64,000 bases of DNA, from contig CAMZMU010000111.1 of the NCBI GenBank assembly GCA_947311845.1, positions 17,001,362 to 17,065,361 of the forward strand, written 5' to 3'. Positions 45,321 to 55,296 of the stretch are shown here, in pieces. Source of the stretch: Poa pratensis (Eukaryota; Streptophyta; Magnoliopsida; Poales; Poaceae). Each line of letters opens with the position of its first letter. Positions within the stretch are counted from its first letter, which is position 1. The notes beneath the pieces are model-generated. The model worked only from the letters and a program-made list of their open reading frames with translations, had not been told where the DNA came from and did not search any database. A program made the position numbers and the translations under genes.

Positions 45321-45849
45321 GCGGCGCCGCCACCTCGTCGCCGCCGCACCCCTGGGGCTCACTCAAGTGAGCCCAATTTTGGATGGATCGAACTAGGGGT
45401 AGGAGCTGCGGTGACGTCCTACTCCGTGCCCTGTAATAGCGTAGATATGAACTAATCCGTGCCCGTGTGGCTGTTGCTCCGACGAGCCCTGCCATTAGAA
45501 CTACTCCGTGTGTAATAGTATACTTATATGCTATGTTTGTGTGCAGTTTTAATTCTGTCTGTCTGTTGTTTGAATTCTTGTCTGAATCGGAGCTTCCCAA
45601 TATTATCTGTTATGCTTGTCTGAATCGGAGCTCGCCGGCGTTGCCGTGCTTCGTCGCCGGAGAAGAAGAAGACAGGCAGGGGAGGATGCGCGTGCAGGGG
45701 AGGAGGATATAACGGTCGTCGTTGCTGTGTGGGTCCCATCTTATGCAAGCTGACGTGGATAAGTTGTGGGTCCCACCCGCCGGCTCCCCATAATCCTAAT
45801 CCTAACTAACAGACTGCGCTTAAGGGCCAAGTCGCAGCAGAGCAATTTG

Positions 45850-45943
45850 TGCAAACAGCGATGTCGCAGCATAGCTATTCCGGCCAACGACGTCGCTGCC
45901 CACCAATTGACGATGAAAAACGTCGCATAGGAGCTATTTGCCC
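45850..45943 (-). repeat. Right terminal inverted repeat of the MULE
   Basis: Read on the minus strand: GGGCAAATAGCTCCTATGCG, then GCAGCGACGTCGTTGGCCGG and ATGCTGCGACATCG, the counterpart of 38324-38420. Confidence 0.75.
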
Positions 45944-46219
45944 GATTAATAGATAGGGGCGGGGCACAAAAGGCCGTTATTACATTAACTAAAAATGAAA
46001 AAAAAAGATAAACGTGGCCGTCGGCGGCCTACTCCTCCAGCCCCACCCAACATGGTTAGGGCCCCGACTCATGGGTCTCCATGGCTGTGTCGTGAAGCAC
46101 CCGAGCGAGGTCATCCCATCACCCCATGTCGTCGAGGGCGGCGGTGTGGATGGACTCCTCGAGGACCTTCCGGAGGACGGGGCCGTTCTCCGGGTCGTCC
46201 TCCTCCTCCTCCTTCACCG

Positions 46220-46243
46220 CGGGGGGGGGGGGGGGGGGGGGGG
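46220..46243. repeat. Poly(G) run
   Basis: About 24 consecutive G residues on the plus strand, inside the proline-codon tract of the broken minus-strand ORF. Its length is prone to sequencing or assembly error. Confidence 0.85.
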
Positions 46244-46634
46244 GAGGGGCGGGGGCGGCGTGAAACACGGGGTGCACGGAAGCGCACCGGTGGCAGTGGA
46301 GCTTGGTTGAGTCGCGGTGGGGCTCAGGCACGCAGGTGCAGCGGTGGAGCCCGTACGCGCGACGGCTCTAGATCGCGTGGAGGTTGTGGTGCCTGTGAGA
46401 AGCAGCTCCAGCAGCGGATACTATGCACGTCGCGGAACCACGTGTCCTAGTGCAGGCAGTTCTCGGTTAACGCGGGGTGTACTCCTTCGGGAGTGCGGCG
46501 CTGGATTTCCAGCGCCCATGCACGGCTGGTGGGAATGGACGGCACAGGAATCCGCTGCGGTTTCAATTGGCATCTTTCGGGATGTGCTTGTCCGACCGTT
46601 TTCAAAAAAAGGTGCTCGTCCGACCACGGAACTG

Positions 46635-48373
46635 TGATGGCCCTTGAAGAGGTTGATCTACGACGCCAGAAAACACTTTGTTGATCTCCGGTGCGTAGTT
46701 ACCTGCGTCAAAAGTAAATGGGTTAGGTTGAGACTCCAAGTGCAGAGTGTGTAGTAGTGGAAGACGTGTTTAATATCGAACTCTCGGGGAATCAGTAGTG
46801 AAGATATATCTTCTTATCCTTCTTTTAGTTAGCTACAAAACAAAATTAAATGTTTTGGTTCTCAACCTCAACTGTGGTTATCAAGCACAAGGTGTAAGAA
46901 TGATATCAAGATAGTTATGCAATGCAAACAGGAAATAAATATGCAATGGTGGTGGATGCAATGGTAAATGATATTTTTGGCTTTTTTAATGATGTATGCA
47001 AGATGAAAAGTATTTTTGTATTTTCGGATTTAATGATGGCGGAAAATGGAAAAGTGGTATATGGTGTTGGAAAGATGTTTCTTATGATTAAAAATGGACC
47101 GGGGTTCATGGTTTCACAAATGCACTCTCTCTTTATAAAGTGGCAGACAATGGAACACACACAGAGTTAACATATGAGATTGCAACACAAAGTTTGATAA
47201 CAAGTTACTTAGATATATGGGCATCACGTCCTAACATAGAGACCTTTTGGTTATTAGTCTCTCTTATACTCCACCAAGATGCGAACCAAATCATAACACC
47301 TCAGTAATTAAGATGACTCAGAGTATAGCAATAAGTTTCATGACATGAAGTGAAAATAAGAATATGCTGGATCTAGTCACAGGAAGAAGCTTGGTCACCC
47401 TCAACCCTTGCAGCATGGTATTTTAGTTTATCCCTAGTGAGGTAACAAAGTAAGGTAAACACCCAAGTGGATCGCGATATTAAGTTGTCAGCTTACCGCA
47501 CTCACCACTCCCCGTTACTCCAACTAATGCACACGTTCCCCCACACACGCTCTCATAAACATGCTTGATCATAACAAGTAGACAAGAACGGGTTACATAA
47601 TATGAATCTATACTCATAACTAAAACAAACATTGCAATCTCAAACATATATTAACTCATAGAAAGATCCACCACATAGGTATTACAAATATGACCGTAAT
47701 CATTTTCAGCAGCTCATACGGTACTAATTAGTGAAGCTCAAGAGAGGAGAGATACATAAGTTACTTCCATAAACCCATAGTCCAGAGGTGGACTACTCCC
47801 TCTTCATCATGGAGACGGCGGAGAAGTCGATGGAGAAGATGGAGACCACACCGGCAGCGCCCCGCCGGAGTTTTCCCCCTCCAATCTGCAGCTCCTGATC
47901 TCCGTTTCGGTGTTTCTGTGTTTGTGCGGCGCTCCCTTCGCGAAACGACAGGGGACTTTTTTTATAGCCGTTTTTAGATCAAAACGGAGTCGGTGGACGA
48001 AAGATCGATGACGGCGGAGCCACGAGGGCCAAATGAGTGGGCCCCACGCGGCCACAGTACCTGGCCGCGTGGGCCACCCCTTTCGGCCTTCTGGCCTCCA
48101 TTTGCTTGTTTCCTTCGCTTCGAGGTCTTCCTCCTTCCAAAATATTGACGCCTGTATTTTTCCATAATTTTGGGACGACGTTTGGGTCCCTGAAACATAA
48201 AAGGAAAGAAATAGGGTTTTTGCCTGCGCAGGGTTAATTCCATAAAAATAGGAAACACATGATTTATTTCCTAAAATCATTAAATAACAGTAATATAACC
48301 CTTATATGATATAAATATGATTGGAATATGTGTGATATAGTGCAAAGTTCATGCATGCATTTTACATGCATCA
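46635..48373 (-). mobile_element. Solo LTR of the same Ty3/gypsy family (minus orientation)
   Basis: TGATGGCCC to ATGCATCA, 1,739 bp, with a perfect 5-bp duplication AACTG (46630-46634 and 48374-48378). Compared with the LTR at 53515 it lacks about 28 bp after GAAGACGTGTTT (the ACGAGGGGTGACTCGAGG segment), a deletion between short matching TTT words. It disrupts the ORF starting at 48567. Confidence 0.95.
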
Positions 48374-48945
48374 AACTGGCACGTCGTGCTCCCAGTACCA
48401 TCGACACTCGTCGAAAGGGGGGCGTACTTACGCTCCGGTTGCGAAATTACAGCCCCCGGCGGTGAGATCGAGAACAGGGTCGGAGGCAGGGCGGCCACGC
48501 ACCGCCGGCTCGAGGACGAGCCGGCCTCGTGGTCGTTCTTGCCCTTCCCTGGCCACTTGAGCGGCATTGCACCGACGGTGACTAGGGTTTGTTGTTGGCG
48601 GCGGGGGAGCAGAGTGGGATTGGGGAATGAGGTGGTCGTCCGTATCCGCACGCGCGTGCCATTTGGAAGAACCCACGAGGGAGACGAGGGGGTGGTTGGG
48701 TCGCTGCCAGGCGGGACCGGGTGGACACGGAGTGGACGCACCATATGTCCGTTTTATTTCCGTGGGGACGCAAACCCGTCCCATATGTGGGCTAGGAATG
48801 GGTGCAGGCGGATACCGAACGGACAGACGCGAAACAAACGGGAACATAAATAAGTCACCGTGTTGGGCCGTGTTTCTACCTGAGCGAACAGACCAAAACA
48901 CGAGCGGACCAAATGGATCACCATGTTGGAGTTGCCTAATGCCAG

Positions 48946-49800
48946 GAAAAACATGCAACGCCCGCGCGACGGAACTCAGCAGGTCGCTCTTTGTTCCGTG
49001 AACGACCAAATCCCGCCTTTTTTTTGTTTGATGGCCTGGCCGTCCGTCACCGGCGGTGCTAGGGTCAATGTGCTGGGTCACCAAATCAGGAACTTTAGGC
49101 TTGGTATAGCGATTAGGCTAGCTGTTACATTAAGCGATCATCATATTGCTGAACTTTTTCGTACAAACGTGACAGCGCAACGACTGTGTGTCATAAGCGT
49201 TTTGTGGGAAAGATTCTGTCACATATTGTTAAAAGACTTTTTGAAGTGCATATTTGAAATTTTATTTTCAAAAACTGGTTTAATTCTAGATTTTCTTTTC
49301 AGCAGTACGTGAAGTACAAAAATATAAGTATTATTAATAACCAAAGTATAGAAATATAAGTATATACTAATAACTGAAGTACAAAATACACTAGCCAGAA
49401 TATAAAGAAGAAGAATACTATGAAGTGTACGTATAGTAAAATCCAAAATACAAAAGTATAAACATACTAAAACCTGAAATACAAAAGTACACTAACCGTC
49501 CGTCAAACTTGCGCAGGAGAGTACAAAGTAAAGTGAACCTGAAGTACAAGTATATTGAACTAATTCCTAAATACAAAAATTTAAGTGTACTAAAACCCAA
49601 AGTAGAAAGTTGCACTTACCGGAAAAGAAAGTCTGGCAAAATTTTCGGGGAAGTACACTATCACCCCGAAACTCGATGTATAAGTATACTAGTTTCTGGA
49701 AGTATAGAAACTGTCGACATGGGATCTAGTTTTGAAAATCCCGACGCGATGAACTCAACAGTAAAAACCTTTCGTAATTAAGAACGAACGATTTAAAATA
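48946..49800. other. AT-rich region with degenerate short repeats (49310-49700)
   Basis: No gene recognised. Between 49310 and 49700 the words GAAGTACAAA, AAAGTATA, AAGTACACTAA and AAAATACAAAAGTATA recur at irregular spacing of about 35-50 bp. This looks like a decayed tandem array or the repetitive end of a large transposon. Confidence 0.5.
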
Positions 49801-49952
49801 TACTCCCTCCGTTTCAAAATATAAGATAATTTAGCTTTTCCGGATTAATATGTATCTATACATATTTTAGTGTGTAGATTCACTCATTGTAGTCCGTATG
49901 AAGGCCATATTAAAATATCTATAACATCTTATAAATTGGAACAGAGGGAGTA
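49801..49952. mobile_element. Stowaway-type MITE
   Basis: 152 bp. TACTCCCTCCGTTTCAAAAT and its inverse AAATTGGAACAGAGGGAGTA; inner arms ATAAGAT and ATCTTAT; TA borders. Confidence 0.85.
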
Positions 49953-49979
49953 TCTCATTTCGAAAACCGGATTCGGAAT

Positions 49980-51588
49980 AAGGAATACGCAAAATCTATT
50001 TCGTAACCGGGCACGCGCTCGTCCTTACACGGTGCTCCACCGCGCCGTCCGATCGAGATCGTGCGGTGGGGAGCGACTCGTGCGTGCGTGTCCGCTTCCG
50101 GACAAAAGGCACCGACCGTTCAAACTCGGTAGAAGTGCCGTTCCCCTTCCTCTCACCTCTCGCCCGCGAGGCGGAGCTTCTCTCCCGCAGCTCGCGCTCC
50201 AAATATTCCCCGTCGCCGGTGATTCCCGGCGCCGCTGGCCACCAAATACCGGAGGGATCTCCGTGACGAGCTCCTCCATCTACTGGGGGTGCTCGATTTG
50301 GTGGTTGGGAACAGGGTAGTGGATCCCGACCCCGTCTTCTCCTCCGCGCCCGCCGCGAAATCGAGCTCCGTCGGCGACGATTTCCGCCGGAGCTGACTTC
50401 TACATACCGGAGGGAAGAGCGCTTGGAGCTTCTTCATCGACTGCTCGCGGTCGATTTGGTTGTGTGGGAGCAGCGGAGTTGATTCGTTGGCTTCTTCTAC
50501 TCGGGCTCGCCTCGGAGTCGCGCACCGGTGGATTTCGTTCGATTCAACCACGTCGAGTTGAATCCCCTTAGTTCTCCTACAGGTGATTCAAGCTAGAACC
50601 CTAAGTACTGCTAGTTTTTGTCTCTGGTGTTGAGGTTTTTGGGTTATTTTTTGCGATTTCATTTCTGGCTTCTAATCCGTAGTATATGTGTATTGGTTTA
50701 CAGGTTGTGTGCATAAGCGCTGGTGAGATTTTTGTGACTGCTGAGTCCGGATCTACAGGTACATCTCCTTCATCTAAGCAGTTGCAAACCGTGTGGATTT
50801 GTAGTATCATATATGTAGTTTTGCCCTACAAAATACACGACTAGTAACCTAGTTACATGTTGTTTTATGTGTTCTACACCATTTGGCGTGTTGTTCATTG
50901 TGATGTAGTTATCTAGGACATGAGGAACATCAACTTTGTGCAGTTCCAGAACTAGTTATCTAGGACCTTGAATTTTTTTTACGACTAGTCTAGATGTTCT
51001 CGATGTGTATTACATGTAGTTTCCTACAGTTTTTTTTCAAGGGGTTACTTGAACTATGTGCCTGATTTTTTGGTGGTGTGGTTGTTTAGGAGAGTAACCA
51101 CAGTTTTGGTTGCTTTTGCATTTTTGGGTAGCATGTATGATATATCAGACTTAGCTATCATGTAAGTTTTACACTGTCAGATATGGTGTAGCTAATCGAA
51201 TTCTCGATGTACTTTTCTATATTCAGACGCGTCCTTATGTATTTATATTTTAGCTTTTCCACTCATTAACTCTGATGTAAATTTCTAGGTGTATAAAGCA
51301 CATGTATATGTATACAGCTTACATGTAGTTTGCCGTGTCGATGCATTTTGTTTAACATATCATGTAAATGTATGTTTTAAATTAAAGAAGCCAATGGAAA
51401 GCACTATCATAACATTTTTTGATTTTTTCTCTTGAATATGTAGGATGTATACTCCATGTCATGCTCCATTTTTTTATTTTACTTGCTGCATGTTTTTTTT
51501 TTGTTAATGAATCCATAAGCATTTGGAAAAAGGTAGTTTCGGTAACATGCTTTATCTTTTTTCAGTTCGGAATCCGGCAGACCTATAT
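49980..51588 (+). promoter_or_regulatory. Probable promoter, leader and first introns of the Ulp1-like gene
   Basis: A GC-rich block (50030-50580) with two CATACCGGAGGGA/AATACCGGAGGGA words is followed by CTCCTACAGGTGATTC and AT-rich, T-rich sequence. The latter contains repeated CATGTAGTTT words, like the introns further on. This fits a 5' leader with one or more introns, but no reading frame could be joined securely to the exon at 51589. Confidence 0.35.
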
Positions 51589-53077
51589 GATGATTCCAGT
51601 ATCTAAGACACGCTCCCGCACACCTATAAGCTTGCCCAAGCCTGGTCTGTCAAAGTTTAAAAGATTGAAGCAAAGGCTGCAAATAAAAGTGCGAGCCCCT
51701 GAAGAACCTATAGACCCTTTACTTGAAGATGATATAGAAGATGGTCAACTCCCTAAGCAAGATGATGCCCCACCTCCTCAACCTGATGACCAAGAACCAC
51801 AGAATGAAGAAGTTGGACAGGAGAATAAAAACAATGTACTGCTTGTCTTTTTTGCTTGTTCATAACTATTTTTCAGTTCTTTTCTAGTTTTATTTTTGCC
51901 TGTAGTAAAGTTTTGGAACCAAATGGAAACTCATGTTTTCTTACCTAGCAGAGTGGTCTTTTCAACCGTGCCTCTCCAATGAAGATCTTCAGAGTATGCA
52001 AAGCTTTCACTAAGGACCAGTGTGATGTTACAGTCAATGCAGATTTGGGAGACATTCTTCAGTGGAAGGTTTCCAAGCTTATTCCTGAGCTATGCAAATT
52101 CTTGATGGGGTGCTTCAACCCAGATACGTGCGAGTTGGATTTTGGTGCTAGGGAAGGATTCCAATAGACCTGCAGTCAGTTGTCAGCGTTCTAGGACTGC
52201 CCATGGGCAGCACCCCTATTTCTTACTACATGGACACTAAACCTTCAAGAGCAATGTTGGATATGTTTGGGATCACGGATGGGAAGTAGCCATCGCTTGC
52301 ATGGCTTGATAAAGAACTAGGACCGACACATCCGCCTGACCAGATCTTTTTGAGGAAATTTTGCATATACTTGTCATGCGCTGTTTTTGCTCCAACCACT
52401 TGCACTGGAGTCAGCCCAAGATGCTACCCTTCTTTGGTTAAAACAGAAGATATGAGCAGTCTAAACTGGCCAAAGTTCATCATTGACATAATGATCCAGA
52501 CCGCAAGGGCAAAGGGTACCAAAAATTGGTTTAAGGCTTGTATGCCATATCTGATGGTCAGTTCCTGTTCTTCATTCTGTTAGGTTTTCAATATGTGTTA
52601 TGTTTGCGCTTTTGCACCACTTGCTATTTTTGGTAAACGTTGTCAAAAAGCCATCTAAGATGTTTCTTTCTTTTTGCGCAGGTTCGATACGTTGATTCTT
52701 TGGAAACAGATGCAATACATGTGCCTGAAGACGGTACTCGAATATGCGTATGGACCAACAAGTTGGTTAGGCTTGCGGTTGAATTGGATACAAATAGTGA
52801 TGGATCTTTTGGAAAGCTACCTGTAAGTTGTAGTCTACTCTTTTTTATCCCTTTGCGCATTCTTTTATCTTTTTCTAAACTGCATTTTTGTTCAGCATTC
52901 AAAACTTAATATCTGACCTTGTTTACTTTTCTTTTTTTTGGTTATAGTTGAAAGCATGTTTCAGGATTAAGGTGACTTTATTCTCAGCAGGACCATCAGT
53001 TCTTGACTTGTTTAAAAAAACACATGTCCCGAGTGATCTCACAGAAGACGTAAGAGACCATCTCCTTTTTGCATTTG

Positions 53078-53465
53078 TTGCACTGTTTTCGTAATCTTTT
53101 CTGATTAACCACATGTAGTTTTACTGAACCACAATGTTTTTTTAATGTAAACTCCATGTCAGATTCTAAATGAAATTAATATGCTGCATTTAGTTTTCTT
53201 CATGTAGTTTTCTGAAATCACATGTAGTTTACTGAATGCCACTTGTCATGCGTTAACTGTAACAATTTTATTGCACTGTTTTCGTAGTCTTTTCTGATTA
53301 ATCACACGTAGTTTTACTGAACCACAATGTATTTTAATGTAAACTCCATGTCAGATTCTACATGAAATTAATATGCTGCATGTAGTTTTTCTTTTCATGT
53401 AGTTTTCCGAAACCACATGTAGTTTACTGAATGTCACTTGTCATGCGTTAACTGTAACAAATTTT
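53078..53465. repeat. Tandem duplication within an intron, about 193-bp unit
   Basis: TTGCACTGTTTTCGTA(A/G)TCT starts both units (53078 and 53271). They share TTACTGAACCACAATG, AACTCCATGTCAGATTCTA, TTAATATGCTGCAT and CACTTGTCATGCGTTAACTG. The word CATGTAGTTT recurs in and around both units. Confidence 0.9.
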
Positions 53466-53514
53466 ATTATTGAACACGAATTGGCCAAATACAGAGTAGC
53501 TGTCATTGAGATGT

Positions 53515-55280
53515 TGATGGCCCTTGAAGAGGTTGATCTACGACGCCAGAAAACCCTTTGTTGATCTCCGGTGCGTAGTTACCTGCGTCAAAAGTAAATG
53601 GGTTAGGTTGAGACTCCAAGTGCAGAGTGTGTAGTAGTGGAAGACGTGTTTTCCCCACGAGGGGTGACTCGAGGGTTTAATATCGAACTCCGGGGAATCA
53701 GTAGTGAAGATATATCTTCTTATCCTTCTTTTGGTTACCTACAAAACAAAGTTAAATGTTTTGGTCCTCAACCCCACCTGTGGTTGTCAAGCACAAGGTG
53801 TAAGAATGATATCAAGATAGTTATGCAATGCAAACAGGAAATAAATATGCAATGGTGGTGGATGCAATGGTAAATGATATTTTTGGGTTTTTTAATGATG
53901 TATGCAAGATGAAAAGTATTTTTATATTTTCGGATTTAATGATGGCTGAAAATGAAAAAGTGGTATATGGTGTTGGAAAGGTGTTTCTTATGATTAAAAA
54001 TGGACCGGGGTTCATGGTTTCACAAATGCACTCTCTCTTTATAAAGTGGCAGACAATGGAACACACACAGAGTTAACATATGAGATTGCAACACAAAGTT
54101 TGATAACAAGTTACTTAGATATATGGGCATCACGTCCTAACATAGAGACCTTTTGGTTATTAGTCTCTCTTATACTCCACCAAGATGCGAACCAAATCAT
54201 AACACCTCAGTAATTAAGATGACTCAGAGTATAGCAATAAGTTTCATGACATGAAGTGAAAATAAGAACATGCTGGATCTAGTCACAGGAAGAAGCTTGG
54301 TCACCCTCAACCCTTGCAGCATGGTATTTTAGTTTATCCCTAGTGAGGTAACAAAGTAAGGTAAACACCCAAGTGGATCGCGATATTAAGTTGTCAGCTT
54401 ACCGCACTCACCACTCCCCGTTACTCCAACTAATGCACACGTTCCCCCACACACGCTCTCATAAACATGCTTGATCATAACAAGTAGACAAGAACGGGGT
54501 ACATAATATGCATCTATACTCATAACTGAAACAAACATTGCAATCTCAAACATATATTAACTCATAGAAAGATCCACCACATAGGTATTACAAATATGAC
54601 CGTAATCATGTTCAGCAGCTCATACGGTACTAATTAGTGAAGCTCAAGAGAGGAGAGATACATAAGTTACTTCCACAAACCCATAGTCCAGAGGTGGACT
54701 ACTCCCTCTTCATCATGGAGACGGTGGAGAAGTCGATGGAGAGGATGGAGACCACACCGGCAGCGCCCCGCCGGAGTTTTCCCCCTCCAATCTGCAGCTC
54801 CTGATCTCCGTTTCGGTGTTTCTGTGTTTGTGCGGCGCTCCTTCGCGAAACGCCAGGGGACCTTTTTTATAGGCGTTTTTAGGTCAAGACGGAGTCGGTG
54901 GACGAAAGATCGATGGCGGCGGAGCCACGAGGGCCAAATGAGTGGGCCCCACGCGGCCACAGTACCTGGCCGCGTGGGCCACCCCCTTTTGGCCTTCTGG
55001 CCTCCGTTTGCTTGCTTCCTTCGCTCCGAGGTCTTCCTCCTTCCAAAATACTGACGCCTGTATTTTTCCATAATTTTTGGACGACGTTTGGGTCCCTGAA
55101 ACATAAAAGGAAAGAAATAGGGTTTTCTGCCTGCGCAGGGTTAATTCCATAAAAATAGGAAACAATTGATTTATTTCCTAAAATCATTAAATAACAGTAA
55201 TATAACCCTTATATGATGCAAATATGATTGGAATATGTGTGATATAGTGCAAAGTTCATGTATGCATTTTACATGCATCA
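53515..55280 (-). repeat. 3' LTR of the gypsy element
   Basis: TGATGGCCC ... ATGCATCA on the plus strand. In element sense it holds a TATA-type promoter CTATAAAAAAGGTCCCC (54857-54872) about 420 bp from its start, and AATAAATC-type A-rich words. Confidence 0.92.
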
Positions 55281-55296
55281 ACATCCCCAAGCTTAA
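55281..55296 (-). other. Polypurine tract region
   Basis: In element sense TTAAGCTTGGGGATGT directly precedes the 3' LTR TGATGCATG; the plus-strand primer for reverse transcription is expected here. Confidence 0.75.

Larger units (their letters stand above)
38324..45943. mobile_element. Mutator-like element (MULE) without transposase, carrying two related ORFs
   Basis: A perfect 9-bp target duplication GATTAATAG flanks it (38315-38323 and 45944-45952); 9 bp is the hallmark of Mutator-like elements. Ends are inverted: GGGTGAATAGCTCCTATGCG on the left and GGGCAAATAGCTCCTATGCG on the other strand at the right. Looser similarity continues about 100 bp inward (GCGACATCG, AATAGCT-TG-TGCGACATC). 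No MULE transposase is recognisable. It holds a GC-rich block with an open frame (38475-39269), ORFs at 41949-42311 and 44739-45320, a tandem repeat array (42690-43465) and a later-inserted solo LTR (40075-41835). It resembles a Pack-MULE or an element with its own cargo genes. Confidence 0.8.
46119..48567 (-). pseudogene. Third ORF of similar style, split by a solo LTR
   Basis: On the minus strand an ATG at 48567 follows an AAACCCTAG leader and opens MPLKWPGKGKNDHEAGSSSS, then ALPPTLFSISPPGAV and YAPLSTSVDGTGS. The frame is cut at 48379-48374 by the solo LTR (46635-48373, TSD AACTG). Beyond it the old frame meets a stop within ten codons. A later minus segment (46119-46331) encodes [20 protein letters not shown] and VLRKVLEESIHTAALDDMG before a stop. 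The basic/serine head and acidic EES tail recall the ORF at 44739-45320. An uninterrupted C run on this strand (46220-46243) lies in it. Broken and not expected to make its full product. Confidence 0.45.
38158..48945 (-). mobile_element. Possible outer DNA transposon now split by a MULE and a solo LTR
   Basis: GAATCTCCAACGCGCTGACC at the left and, on the other strand, GCAACTCCAACATGGTGATCC at the right are imperfectly inverted, and both are followed by words such as GTCCG(T/C)TTG and GGCGGA. Removing the MULE (38324-45943) and the solo LTR (46635-48373) would leave an element of about 1.4 kb carrying the minus-strand ORF that starts at 48567. No target duplication was found, so this is a hypothesis. 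Confidence 0.3.
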
